The notes: generated by a model not told the origin, from the sequence alone. A stretch of 64,000 nt of DNA from Adineta steineri (GCA_905250115.1 CAJNOI010000027.1:667163-731162); one strand, 5' to 3'; positions 49,001-61,400 are shown, numbered from the stretch's first letter. Program-made: numbers and translations.

Positions 49001-51452
49001 GCTAATTCGTTTCTTTCGAGCATATGGTGCGAACATCGGCAACAATGTCATCATACCTGAGGTTTCGTCTCTTTTTGATTACAATTTGTTGACTATTGGA
49101 GATCATGTTCGACTTAATATCAATGCTCATATTGTGGTAATACATGCGTTTCTTGTTATTTTCCATATATACATTATTGTTCTCTACAATCATTTTAGTG
49201 TCACACTTTCGAACAACGTATTCTGAAACGAGTTCCTGTTACAGTAGGCAAGTCGTGTATACTTATGAGTGGCTCAGTTGTGATGTCGGGTTGTAAATTA
49301 ATGGGTAACAATCGGCTTTATCCTTTTACACTCATAATGAAAAATGATTTATTGCAACCGAACACACAATGGAAAGGACTTCCTGCACGTAAGTCATTTA
49401 GATAGATGAAGCTACGAACACTTGTATTATAATACTATTAAGATGTTAAGTAAAGTTCTGTAAATTTCATTTTGTTCATGATGACGTTTTGTATATTTCT
49501 TTATCTACGTTATTGAAAGCATGACTTTCCATTCATTATGATTTCTAAATATCTTGTAATGATATATACTTATTTGACTTTTTCCTGCGCCTCAAAATGA
49601 AAAGGAAAAGCTTGATTTTAATATTCAAAAAGTCTGAACTAGACTTCTACCATTGTAAACTTTGATTAAACTGAATACTACTTCAATGAAATCCGAAAAT
49701 CTAAGATCTACATGTCATACGATCTGATAAATAATATCATACACTTTCTTTTCTCTGCATCTTTTTCTGTGATTCTTTGAAAGTAATATCATTCAAAGTT
49801 AAACTGTTCTTTTGATGTTCATCCTATATGATATATATATTCATCATTTTATTGTATTGAATTTCTTTCTTTTAGAATCTTATGTAGCAAAACCAGTATT
49901 ATCTCGATCTGCACTCATTTGTGATGATGTCGTCAAATGTAAACAGAAATCTAAGAACTTTGACCGACTGTTTTTGTGGAATGAACAAATTTCAAATGTC
50001 TATACGAATGTCAATGAACTACAATTTATGAATTGGGGTTATGCAGATTTGGATGAGCATATTAATGACAATACTGGTTACTATTCGGAGAAACTTTATC
50101 AACAAGTAAGTGCACACGAATGAAAGAATCAAATACATTTGAGCTGAAATATTTCTGATGTAGTGTCGTAGATTAATTTTTGATATCGAAATTAATTAAT
50201 GCGGATCTTACTCATGTCATAGATTTGGTTACTTTATTACTTATAAACTAAAACACAAAAATCACAAGAGAAATAAAGCTGAGTATTGACTTAACGAGTA
50301 TCTTTCTAGTAACAGTTTTAACTTCTATTTGACTGATCATGATAACGTCTTATAACACATTTTACAAGAAGTGAATCAAGAAAAATTTCATACACCAGAA
50401 AATAATGTGCTTACTGCATTCTTTCAGAATATTATCATATAGATGATGTGGCATATAACGACATTCTGTTTGAATATTTTTAGTAGAAATCTCTGATAAA
50501 CGCAAAATGTGAAACAAAATTTTATTTAAAATAGAGAAAATCTTGTGATAATCTTTAATAAGACTTCTGATAAGAAGAAGTTATTTTACCATAAGTATTC
50601 GATCGGTGATAGATAATTAATCACAATATTATTTTTGAGAATATTAACGTAAGATTTAAATCTTTTCTTCAGAAATATATTAGAGAATATGTAGAACTAC
50701 TAATTCCGTCTTTATCTACTTTTGTATTTCTTAAAAAAAGCGAGCAATGAATGAAATCATGAGTGACAAATGTAGTAGCAATCACCAATAGAAGATCTTG
50801 TTTTTCATTCTAGATTCTTGCTAATATAACACTTACAGATCAAAATATACTCGAAGTGGGTTGTGGCAGAGGTGCTGGTGCTGCCTGGTGTGTTCGTAAA
50901 TATGCTCCTCGTTCTTATGTTGGAATGGATCCTTCTCGAAATGTCATTAACCTATGTCAACAAACTTACTCAACAACTCCTCGACTCTCGTTTATGGTAG
51001 CTGGTCTAAAAACCTATTTATCATTTCAAAATGAATCAATGGATGTTGTTCTTTCGATTGAAACAACAAACATTTTTGATGAAACACAAGCAGTGAAGGA
51101 ATTTGTCGATGAAATTACTCGTGTGCTTACTCCTAATGGATACTTTCTCTGGTGTGGTTTGTGTAATGTAGATGGATCAAGTTTATTGATTGATTATTTA
51201 ACAGCAAATAATGGATTTATTATCAAAGAAAAGGCCAATATTACAAGAAATGTTCTTCATGCACTTGATATGCAAAGTAACTCACGTGCTGATTTTATTG
51301 ACCGTTATATTCAATCTGCAGATCAAGAATATTGTCGTCTATTAGCTGGATTACCTGGCACTGAACTTTATGATAATATGCAACAAGGAAGGACAGAATA
51401 CTGGCGAGTTGTATTCCGCAAGAAGATTACAACCGATACACCTCTTATTTAA
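23067..51452 (+). CDS. Four-module NRPS with membrane LbH terminal domain and methyltransferase
   Basis: Exons: 23067-23901, 23964-24215, 24305-25036, 25095-26549, 29702-30265, 30329-31422, 31479-31778, 31833-32163, 32222-33217, 33272-34738, 38428-38991, 39058-40148, 40206-40505, 40560-40890, 40948-41946, 42001-43467, 43920-44483, 44541-45628, 45685-45984, 46040-46370, 46429-49136, 49199-49388, 49876-50105, 50814-51452. All introns I placed are GT-AG and every phase joins, giving 6,275 residues with no stop. Order: A1-T1-C-C-A2-T2-C-C-A3-T3-C-C-A4-T4, then a membrane terminal domain and a SAM methyltransferase. All six C domains keep HHxxxD, all four A domains keep the P-loop and the NGK(V/I)DR lysine, and all four T domains keep GG(H/T)S. 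The start was chosen because the protein enters A1 directly at MTTSYYVIRSLF. No thioesterase or reductase is present. Chain activation, loading and condensation follow from the family; the product is unknown. Confidence 0.9.
27104..29343. mobile_element. Foldback DNA element with hAT-type 8-bp target duplication
   Basis: Terminal inverted repeats begin GGTTCAGTGAAGT at 27104 and end ACTTCACTGAACC at 29343. Both ends are flanked by the identical 8-mer TTTGTGTA (27096-27103 and 29344-29351), a perfect target-site duplication of the length hAT transposases make. Inside each terminus is a long mirror-image array: A-rich (AAAAAAGTTCAAAAAACC) at about 27195-27460 and T-rich (TTTTTTGAACTTTTTTGAG) at about 29020-29250. 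The core is a degenerate tandem repeat. The ORF at 28473-28730 has no transposase motif, so the element is probably non-autonomous. Confidence 0.8.
27458..28320. repeat. Degenerate ~85-bp tandem repeat inside the foldback element
   Basis: About ten diverged units start with a T-run and recur every 82-92 bp. Each holds a TTNAATTYNATNTG-type block, then ATGNATTTTAAATAAAA-like sequence, an AACTGA-like block and a purine-rich ATTGAAAAA end. The first two units share TACTGGATATTC exactly. Confidence 0.6.
31234..33217 (+). other. NRPS module 2: A2 and T2
   Basis: A2 is residues ~1581-2074: FTSGSTGIPKAV, ARCSFDLQLQEIL (Asp235 present), WNLYGSTEI, YRVGDLLHMDENG (Val where Thr is usual), GRKDHQIKLHGQRIE and NPNGKIDR. 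T2 is ~2091-2178 with FFSIGGHSLLLIQLY. The exons are the later part of 30329-31422, then 31479-31778, 31833-32163 and 32222-33217. Confidence 0.85.
35548..35984. mobile_element. hAT-type MITE with GAAGTAC minisatellite
   Basis: 437 bp, with terminal inverted repeats starting CAAGGGGGAAAAAGCGAGAC (left) and a matching right end (GTCTCGCTTTTCCCCCCTTG). It is flanked by a perfect 8-bp duplication AATATTTG (35540-35547 and 35985-35992). The interior is almost wholly an 11-13 bp repeat around TGAAGTAC, running forward (about 35589-35702), reversed (about 35703-35790) and forward again (about 35813-35955). The 8-bp duplication and the CA-start, G-rich termini are hAT features. No coding capacity. 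Confidence 0.85.
35993..36256 (-). pseudogene. Relic ORF of probable mobile-element origin
   Basis: A minus-strand ORF encodes WNYFSSSYGKAVVDSTGSIV followed by a helical, basic stretch. It resembles a WNFF-SHGKG-type segment that I associate with transposon-related proteins of invertebrates, but I cannot name the family. The MITE at 35548-35984 was inserted at its 3' side. It lies antisense within an NRPS intron and is a fragment only. Confidence 0.35.
36560..36790. repeat. Degenerate ~45-bp minisatellite
   Basis: A GC-richer patch in which GTCACAGACGTGACCGACA-like blocks (also CATCACAGACGTAACCGACA and CGTCACAGATATGACCGACG) alternate with TTCTTTTGACY spacers. A further single copy of the TTCTTTTGAC-TCACAGAC block lies near 37048-37070, so the repeat once extended further. 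Confidence 0.6.
36868..36948 (-). ncRNA. tRNA-derived (SINE-like) sequence or tRNA relic
   Basis: On the minus strand a Pol III B-box-like GGATTCGAGTC follows an A-box-like TAGTCTAATTGTCTCAGGA. Between them is a possible 5-bp anticodon-type stem (TCTGC / GCAGA) around a 7-nt loop. U33 is absent, the acceptor ends do not pair and the T stem has a mismatch, so it is not a functional tRNA gene. A decayed SINE head is the likeliest reading. Confidence 0.35.
39955..41946 (+). other. NRPS module 3: A3 and T3
   Basis: A3 is residues ~3163-3658: FTSGSTGTPKAV, TRCSFDIHVQEIL (Asp235 present, then Ile236 and Gln239 by my alignment), WNLYGPAEATIGS, YRTGDLVTMDNNG and NPNGKIDR. T3 is ~3675-3765 with FFSVGGHSLLFIELY. 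The intron after T3 (41947-42000) is nearly identical to the one after T2 (33218-33271), pointing to recent duplication or gene conversion. Confidence 0.85.
42001..45429 (+). other. NRPS tandem condensation domains C3a and C3b
   Basis: C3a (42001-43467, residues ~3771-4259) opens IASFAQERIFLDEQVRF with GFHHAAFDRSS and is very close to C2a. C3b (43920-44483 and the first part of 44541-45628, residues ~4260-4744) opens ASTSFAQIRLWHNQSILF with FNFHHSVFD. The separating intron (43468-43919) is only 452 bp and contains a telomere-like hairpin. Its 5' part still resembles the start of the intron after C2a. Confidence 0.8.
43597..43676. repeat. Telomere-like hairpin, site 6
   Basis: A G-rich arm (GGGTGAGTGTGTG, then GGATGGATGTAGATGTGG) and a C-rich arm (CCCACACCCACCCTCAAG) lie in the NRPS intron between C3a and C3b. 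The ending CACCCTCAAG is the same as at site 4. Confidence 0.65.
45430..47390 (+). other. NRPS module 4: A4 and T4
   Basis: A4 is residues ~4745-5241: FTSGSTGKPKAV, ARSTFDVHLRQIV (Asp235 present, Arg at position 239 by alignment), WNLYGPAETTITS, YRTGDLVTMDNNG and NQNGKVDR. T4 (~5250-5330) is unlike T1-T3: VPFGQLGGTSLGAILAL instead of FFSIGGHSLL. This agrees with T4 sharing its origin with the terminal domain that follows, not with the duplicated modules. Confidence 0.85.
47391..50105 (+). other. NRPS terminal membrane / left-handed beta-helix domain (Pls-like)
   Basis: Residues ~5344-6063. Hydrophobic segments are visible near GIVLLVCQWLLPIMII, PILPICHLLSYVIC, VISLICIHCTLLAIVYKVY, ISIAFCWTLWSILACFITLL and the GIYLSCGLVGGPIIHTIIV stretch. 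Between and after them are hexapeptide-like beta-helix repeats (LDIGDKTWIADKTTL, KTGCYCSISARSILFGGVEM, GDVFIGVPARAMPF, TVGKSCILMSGSVVMSGC) and repeated GTPLYNYYLRLCGA / YPFILRWLGAQV / IRFFRAYGANIG segments. This layout is that of the NRPS terminal domain of epsilon-poly-L-lysine synthetase and its relatives, where it sits in the membrane and handles chain formation or release. It replaces a thioesterase here. The activity in this enzyme is inferred. Confidence 0.75.
49389..49875. other. NRPS intron 22 (487 bp)
   Basis: A GT-AG intron within the terminal domain, phase 1. A+T-rich; I see no gene or repeat in it. Confidence 0.6.
50106..50813. other. NRPS intron 23 (708 bp)
   Basis: A GT-AG intron splitting the methyltransferase lead-in from motif I, phase 0. 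A+T-rich, with nothing recognisable inside. Confidence 0.65.
50814..51452 (+). other. NRPS C-terminal SAM-dependent methyltransferase domain
   Basis: The last 213 codons, with an N-terminal lead-in from exon 49876-50105 (ELQFMNWGYADLDE). Motif I is ILEVGCGRGAGAAW, an acidic residue follows in YVGMDPSRNVI, MDVVLSIE is the motif II region and ITRVLTPNGYFLWCG the motif III region. This is a class I methyltransferase of the type often seen with polyketide and peptide products. Being fused after the terminal domain, it probably acts on the finished or nearly finished chain. Whether it methylates N, O or C cannot be read from the sequence. Confidence 0.8.
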
Positions 51453-51552
51453 CAATAACATTTACTCTTTTTTTTTAACTAACCCAAATATTTTTGCTTA
51501 CTAGATAGCCGCATTTTACTCAAGCCTTTTTCAATATTTTGCTTTTTTTTAT

Positions 51553-51562
51553 AATAAATAAA
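51553..51562 (+). terminator. Probable NRPS polyadenylation signal
   Basis: Two overlapping AATAAA hexamers about 100 bp after the NRPS stop codon, downstream of a T-rich stretch. Position and sequence fit a polyadenylation signal. Confidence 0.45.
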
Positions 51563-51891
51563 CAGAAAGTAACAACTGTAGAATATTTTGCGAGGATGTA
51601 GATATAAGATCAATATATACATATCTCATATCCTCGTAGTTCAAATAGATATTTTCATTTAGATCACAATTCACTCTAAAAGAACGAACTATTGTTAGAA
51701 AAACAAAAAGACTCACCGGCATAGCCAGATATTAATGTCTGACGAGTTCTCCTGAGTATCTTGAATTTTCGAGACAAAGTATCAAAAGACAACTATTATT
51801 TATTTATACTAAGATAATGTCTATATTTTGCACTTTATTTTATTTTTATCTAAAGGTTACAGAAGTTTGATTGGCAAAAAGAACATGAAAA

Positions 51892-51951
51892 CAGGGTCTG
51901 GGTGGGTATTAGATAAAAATTAACACCCACACTCATACTCTCGTGATTATA
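51892..51951. repeat. Telomere-like hairpin, site 7
   Basis: A G-rich arm (CAGGGTCTGGGTGGGTAT) and a C-rich arm (AACACCCACACTCATACTC) are separated by about 17 A+T bases. Confidence 0.6.
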
Positions 51952-52632
51952 AATTGATTTTGACGAGATACTATAGATAACTGAATAAGATTCATTTTCT
52001 TGAGTCTTGGTATTGCAATTATTAAGCTTCTAAAGAGTTTTTTTCACAGATATTAAGACTCCTAGCAGAATGGTATTTTGATTTATTATTTGGACTTCAA
52101 ATCATTTTCCTTATGATTATATCTACCGATGAATATCAAAGATTAAATTTTTAGAAGCAAAAAGGTAAATAATGAAAACCTACAAGTTTGAATTCAAATA
52201 ATCATTTATTAAACATTAAAAAAAAATAAGAATTATTCTTCATCGAGCAAACAAAAATTCACTCTTTATTTTTCTATATTTTCACTTGTCATTACGAGCA
52301 CACAGTATAATAACATACCAGACAAAAAAAAAGCATACAAAAAATAAGAGATTATTGAAATACTGATACTTTTGTTTTTTGTTCTAATGTACCATCAATA
52401 GAAAAATTATCTATAAACGTACATATGGCTCATTGTTACATAAAAACAAAGAATATATTATAAATATGTATATAACATAAAAAATATAAGAATGTCAAAG
52501 TTTTTATATTTAAGAAGAAAAAAATATAAGTTTTATTTCGATATGAAAAAAAAATTGAATAGAATACAATCATTTCCCAAGACTAAACGAAATAAAAATA
52601 TAGAATATCAAAAAATATGAAACAAAAATATC

Positions 52633-54479
<1,847 letters not shown>

Positions 54480-54721
54480 CTTAAAAACAAAATTGTCATT
54501 TTGTCATATTTACTTTTTCAATAAATAACAAAAATAACACTTGACGTCTCTACTTTTACTGGTAAGGTAACAATATACAGAGCATTGAAGAAGTGGTAGT
54601 ACTAAAGTGACAGAACGATTAGGGGAGCTAGAGAGACCAAGCAGTAATGTCAAAGTCGAAAGTTGAATTCAAGTATTTAACTACTCAGTTATTTAACTAT
54701 TCAATTATTCAGGTATTCAGT

Positions 54722-54786
54722 TGAGGGTGAGTGTGTGATAGATATAAAACCTGCACGCCACACCTTCACCCACATTCACACCTACA
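54722..54786. repeat. Telomere-like hairpin, site 8
   Basis: A G-rich arm (TTGAGGGTGAGTGTGTG) is the reverse complement of the C-rich arm ending seen at sites 4 and 6. It is followed by C-rich sequence (CCACACCTTCACCCACATTC). It lies about 240 bp beyond the last recognisable kinase exon. Confidence 0.6.
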
Positions 54787-57700
54787 AAAACACGATTTTG
54801 ACTTTTTCAAATTTCGAGATAATTAAATTGAAAAGCAAAAGCAAAAGTTTGGCGCCACTCCTTCCTAACAAATATTTTACAGCTGACGATAAATGATGAA
54901 TCAGCGAAATAATTAAACAGTCAACCAATATCTTTCTCTTAAAACATGCTGAGAAAATTTAATAGAGGTTCCATAGTGATACTGATCATTATGTTGATCG
55001 ATTTTTTCAAAAATCGTGAATATCGAGATTTAGAGGACTGCTTGGCATTTTAACCTGTATCCTCGACTTGTCGCGATGCAATCTAGTTTTCTTATATAAT
55101 TTATTCATAAATGTTTTCTGAAAATGTTTCTTTGCTAATAATTATTTTGTGCATATTTCTGTTTAAATTGATCTTTCATTTCATAGAAATCTTCTTCTTA
55201 TAAATGAGATCATATTGATTAATTGATAGAAAAACTTCTATACTGATATAATGTTAAAGTTATTTATGAGACTATTATGGGTAAGTTCACAACTTGGATA
55301 AGAAAAGACAATTTTCAATGATTATTTTTCGTTTCTCCTTTGAAGAAATCATTTTTTCTCAAATATATTTCTATGAAATAAAAAAGTTTTCTTCTCTAAA
55401 ATGAATCGATTGAAGGAAAATTGTTTATTTTTATTGATTCTTTGAATCTAATAGAAAAGATTTATTCAGATAAATTTTACACTTTTATCATTATTCATTC
55501 TCATCCAATATTCATACCAATCACATTGATATATTATTTTCAAATTCTCATTACTTTCATAATCATCTTTCAATTGATTCTTTATTGGGAATAGTTTAGT
55601 TTTGATGAATAATAATGATCGTTAGGAATTTAGTCAAACATGCAAGATTATCATGTTGAGGATATTGACAGAGATCCATTCATACACAAAGATAATTCAA
55701 ATAATGTGATCTTCTTCTCTTTGACTAATAATTTAATTTTGATTCAAGTTGATTTCTCTAAATCTTTAATGTGATCCTCGAAAATATCCATGATGATAAT
55801 CGATTGAAAAACCATCTAAGATCGGATTAGATAAGATTACAAAGAAAAATTTCTCTGATATCCAGACGGTATTTATCAGATTTTGTCTGTTTTCTTCAAA
55901 ACATGATAAAACAAGAAGATTTTCTCTAATCGAACAAATTATTTCAATATATAGAAGATTTGACGTAGAAGGAAAATAAATAATGAATAATAGAATACTT
56001 CAACAAATCATAGGTTTTTGTTTAGACCGTTAATTTCTTTACCGACGATTTTAAATTAATAAAATAAGAACATAATTTCGAGATTAGTATTGAGAAATAT
56101 GTCTGAATACTAATTTAGAAGTTAATTATTATTTATTAAGATTTTATTAAATATGTTGTATCATTATACCTCAAATTATAAAATGCTTTTTCCATTGAAG
56201 TAAATCTCATTATTTTTCTCATCGAGTATTTCTTTGCCTAGACAAAAAGAAATTTAAATAAATGTTTTTCAATAGAGAAACTAAGCTTGTCTTATTGAGC
56301 AAAGATGTAAATAAACAATCTTTTGAAAAAAAAGAACATTTACTTTTATTCAATTTCAATTAGAATTATGATTGAATATCTCAAATTTGTTTTTAGAGAA
56401 AAATATTAAAAAGAAACAATGAGAATATTTTCTGATTAATTTAATTTAATAATTAAATCTAATTAGGAAAACAGATTAAAAGTTTGCCTTGGAAACGAAA
56501 TCTAGTTGAACAAAATATCGTTGATAACTCAAATGAAAATCATTAAAAATAATAAAATATATTAGAAATTGATTTTGAAATCTTAGAAAAATCATTTCTT
56601 TTTTATTGATCATTATTAATTAGTTAGTAAAATGATTACAACAATATTTATTTTTCTTACCAATTATTAACATTCAACTTGATCAATATTAAATTTAAAG
56701 TATTTAAAGAATTTATTCTCTCTCTGAAACACGTTCTTATATGTTTTCATTCTATGAATATTATTGAGAAAAAGTAAATTATCAATTAAAATCAAATACA
56801 TTTACTTACATTTACATTTATATCGTTGATCAGTTTTTATTCTAATATAACAATTCTTAACAAGTTATCGTTCATTGAAATGTTTTACATTAATATTAAT
56901 CAATAGAAAATAATATTAATAGAAACGTATTTGAAATGATTTTATTCTAATCTAATTTTATTCATCGTTGATACAATTGTGAGAATAGTTCGAGAGAAAC
57001 ATTAGTGAAACTTTTATTACCATGACTATTCTTTTCATCTAAATTGAAAATAAAAAAATTGGAATTTAAAAAATAAATAATTCTTAATAGAATTAAAAAT
57101 CTCTTTTACTTTCATTTAGATGATAAAATAAAAAGATTTCAAATTCTCATTGAAAATAACTCAATTTAAATAATAATATACCTTGATTTATAAACAATAT
57201 AATCAAAGCCATTTCTTTTTTATTTTATCATATATTTATCTTTCTATTAAATAATATCGATTAAGAAAACCATCTTAGCTTCTATAGAAGTCGACTAAAT
57301 TATTTAAAAAAATCCTTTCTCCTGTATTCAACAGAGTCTATATTCTATTCAAATTTTATAATAGTATATGTAAAATGGTCAAAATATCTTGATAAATGAT
57401 AATTGCACCAAATAGATAAAACAGTTTGATTTTAATACTATGTATTGTTACCCAATCGAGGAATTCTTTTTGATAAATAACAAATAATGAGACTACTTTC
57501 ATTTTCTACTATAAAAAAGTTAATATTTATTGAGAAATATTTTTCGTCTCAATATAAATAGTATTGATAAACAAAACTAATCTTTATTTTATTCTTTTCG
57601 TTCTCTTGCCTTTTTCTTATATGAAATATATGACGTTGTGTGATATGAACACAAATGGATAATGAAGTAATATACCGAGGATAGTGATAACACTACCCCA

Positions 57701-58222
57701 TCCGTTCATCATTGTAATTACAATAAAATAAATAGTAGAACAAGAACAAAATAATTTATAGATAAGAGTTTTTTCAAAAAAAAAGAACAAATCAATGTAA
57801 AACATATACAATTATTTTTGTTGAAATTTTCAATAAAAAAAAATTCTATAAAAGAAAAAGCTTTTCATTAATATAGATTACCTTGATAAAGGAAAAAAAT
57901 CAGATGAAATTTATCGATATTTATGTGTGTTTGTTCGTATTTATACCATCATGCAATACAATCTATAATATTTTTTTTTTCTTTTTCACCTATACATTAA
58001 CTAACGAATAGAATAATCGTTTAATGTCCGCTGATTGATTAAAGTACATGAAAAAATAGTAGAATCTCATATAAATTTTGTATTGAATAACATTTCAATG
58101 TATGAACAATCTGCAGATAGACTATAGACAATCTTTTAATTAAATATATATTTATTTAATTTCTATATTATTCAACGAGATATAATATAATAAACTAATT
58201 GTAAAGTATACTTATTCCTCGA

Positions 58223-58250
58223 TTATTTTATTTTATTTTATTTTATTTCA
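58223..58250. repeat. (TTTTA)n microsatellite
   Basis: About five tandem ATTTT units in an A+T-rich background. Confidence 0.7.
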
Positions 58251-58316
58251 AAGTAGGAGTAAAACTTTTAAACTATCTATAAACTGATTATCAACACAAA
58301 ATAACGTGTTTTTGCT

Positions 58317-58406
58317 TTTCATTTCGTTCTGTTACACTGGCACGTTGTCTATAAGAGATAAAACCTTACCTTTTATTAATAGTGTGCTAATGTAACAGAA
58401 TGAAAA
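58317..58406. repeat. Small inverted repeat, possible MITE
   Basis: A left arm (TTTCGTTCTGTTACACTGGC) pairs imperfectly with the right arm (TGTGCTAATGTAACAGAATG) about 40 bp away. I could not define a target duplication, so calling it a MITE is only a possibility. Confidence 0.35.
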
Positions 58407-61400
58407 AAACTGACTAGTATAAATAAGCAAGCTATTACTTTTTTTTATATCTTTCAACGAAATAACCCGTAAGAGATACACATGAAATACATTTGCATAA
58501 ATCTAATATTTCTTAATCTTTTGTACTAGATTGAAAAAAGAGAATAAATATATTGAATGAACTATTATTCCATATTTTAAATTCACTCAATCAAGTTATG
58601 TTGAGTTTGGATCTATATGTATATCATCTAAATTATCTCGGTTGAGAGATACGTTCTTGATAATAAATTCATATATTTAACGTGATCTATTCCTATTAAG
58701 ATATATTCTGATATAGCGATTAATTCAAAATTCAATGTAAATAAATTACTCAGAATAGACAAAGAAATGAGTTAAGAGAACAAAATATATACGTATATAT
58801 AAAAATTCAACGAAATTTACTGATAATTTATCACTCTAAATATATATCGTCATGTTCAATTATTGCTTCTATTCAAAAGCTATTTATGATTAATATTTCA
58901 TGTTAGCCTTGTTGATCAGTGAGTAACTATATACGACAATATTTTAATTCAAAGTTTATTATTGTTTTCTTTGTAAATAAAACTCTAGTTAGCGAGTTTT
59001 CTTATTTAAATGATTACAAACAAGTCTTAACATATCAAATCCATTGAATTTCGTAATTATTTAAATACTCTAAAGTTTAAGATTTCAGCTAGTTAGAATT
59101 AAATATAATCATGTATGATAAATGCCAACTGAAAACAATACTTTAGTTAAATTTCCTAAACGTGATTATTTTTATTATTATTGATAGTTGAATTATTTTT
59201 ATATATCTGATATATAGAATGGTGATTAATTAACGATACAAACTGCAAAAATTATTTTAAAACTAATAGGACAAGGTATAGAATAAAATGAATAAAACTA
59301 TATAATTTGTTTGCTTATCAAAAGGTTATCAGTACTACATAAGACAAATTCCAAAGTGATGAATAGACATGAACTAAGATGAAAGAAATTTCAACTAAAA
59401 TATCTATAATGAGTCATCATATAGTACTATTAGATTATTTTAAACAACTATCTCTCATATATTGTTATTAATCATGAATAAATAAATAATCATTTTTTTT
59501 AATCGTTTCATAAAAATAATAATAGTCGAATAATTTTAATATAAATACAAACAAAGATTCAACTGAATAGATTTATTTCGAATATAACTTTAAAAGATTA
59601 AAGTAAAAAAGTCAACGATTTGTTTCGATTTTTGCTATAGTTGTAGTACAATATTAATCTAAAATATAACTATAAAATAAACAAATTATTTTTTTCATCT
59701 ATCATACCACTGCTTAAGAACAACTCCTATAAAAAATATAATAATTCAAATAGTAACTCTATTCTAGTTGTATTTTTTCACAGTGATACAATAATCCTAT
59801 TTTAATTTATATTTATAATTGAAGTCAATTTCTTTCTCTTTATTCGATTTTATTTGTAAAAGAACTCAAACCGGAAAAATACTATTCTAGTAAAAGAAAC
59901 TACATTTTTCTACTGTAATAGAAAAATCATTTGTAGATTATATTTATAATTAAAATAAATATTTTTTTCTTATTATACTTCGATTATAGTTTAATATCGA
60001 TAGAAATATTATCTTCAACTGATTATGGTATAATGTGAAAATAACAAAAAAAAAAGATGTACATGATGTATTGAGATGATATTCTACAAAGTAATACTTT
60101 TTATATTCTTTTCCTTCTGGTCAATAATACAATGACATAAGTACTGTCCTTTCTTTATTTGCCTCTATTATTCGCGTGCATTTTTTGTTATTTATTATTG
60201 CTTTTTTATTTGTGTAATTGGTCCTTCGAATATAATTGCAAAGATATAAATTATGTGACAAGATAAAATAATGATTGATGGACGATATTCTTTCGTTTGT
60301 ATCTTTCTTTCATTATTCACCTATCCTATTAGATTTTATTTCTTTGCTTTCCTTTTATATTATTACTTTTTTGCCTCTTTGATTTATATCCACTGTCAAT
60401 GGACAATAATGAAACCAAATATTCTTCAATGTACAATAAAGAAATATGTTGACGTAAGCGATACTTAGAAATATATTTATATATATGAAAAACTTCAAAT
60501 AAAATATACTACATTTGAAAGTTAAAAGTCAATTTTTATGATTATATAGAAATTCAAATATAATTTTGTTTGTTATATTACATATGAGATTGGTAGGATA
60601 TACATACGTTTGTTACTTCATAATAACGATAAATCGTTTGAATATCGAAATTTATAATGATATCGTATATAAAATCGATTTTAACAGGATTATAAAGGTA
60701 TTTAGTTCTATGTTCATCATATAATATAATCGAAACAAATTTTAACTCAAAAAATTTATAAGATCTACCAAAAAAATAACAAGTTAAGTATTTAAATGAA
60801 GTTTCTTGGGATCTTAATTGAAAAATTACATTAGATACTCTTTAATCAAATAAAGTATTACTTTTATACTGATTGTTCTTAAGTTAACGAATGCTATCAA
60901 TTGATTTTTAACGGAATAGAATAGACATTTCATATCTAAAAGAAACATTTTTTTTCTTCAATAAAACTACACATTTTTAAATAAATAATTCTATATTTTA
61001 TCGTCAAAAAAAACATCGTATAAACTGGACAATATTATCAGTTAATACTGGAATGATATAACTATTTAAATTAATGTAAATAACACAATTTAATTTATCT
61101 TAAATACTTTTCTATCGATATTCTTAATTCATATTTATCCTATACTATTTTTTCTCCAATACACCTTTTTGTATATCTACATGTGCTTTTCTTTTCATAT
61201 AATTAAGCATAGATATGTCGTTGTCATACTTTTTAATCGTATGTTAATATCACTCATACAAGTTGTGGTTAGCTGAAGCAGGTCGTATATAAAAAAAAAA
61301 TTTATTTTTCGTATTGTCTTATACACTCTTTCATTCATCCATCCAAATAATACAGTAAGATATTATCTGTTTCAGGCACCTATCATTATCTTTTAAATTA

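Larger units (their letters stand above)
51453..52632. other. Intergenic region between convergent NRPS and kinase genes
   Basis: About 1.2 kb holding both 3' UTRs. It contains an imperfect hairpin at 51592-51646 (GAGGATGTAGATAT against ATATCTCATATCCTC) and telomere-like site 7. No gene seen. Confidence 0.45.
54480..59680. other. A+T-rich region without recognisable genes
   Basis: About 5.2 kb upstream of the truncated kinase. Apart from one telomere-like hairpin, a (TTTTA)n run and a small inverted repeat, I see no gene. The minus ORF at 57617-57811 is low in complexity. I searched by eye for the missing kinase N-lobe and did not find it. Confidence 0.45.

Noticed and set aside
48930-49193. 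Minus-strand ORF under the NRPS terminal domain
   Set aside because: Antisense shadow of a well-supported coding exon.
23067-51452. Reading the NRPS region as several separate genes
   Set aside because: Every exon junction has GT-AG borders and the phases are continuous; the total is exactly divisible by three, and the large introns sit at the same codon in homologous modules.
54540-54700. Possible missing kinase N-lobe exon
   Set aside because: No Gly-rich loop, VAIK-like or EYM-like segment could be read in any minus-strand frame.
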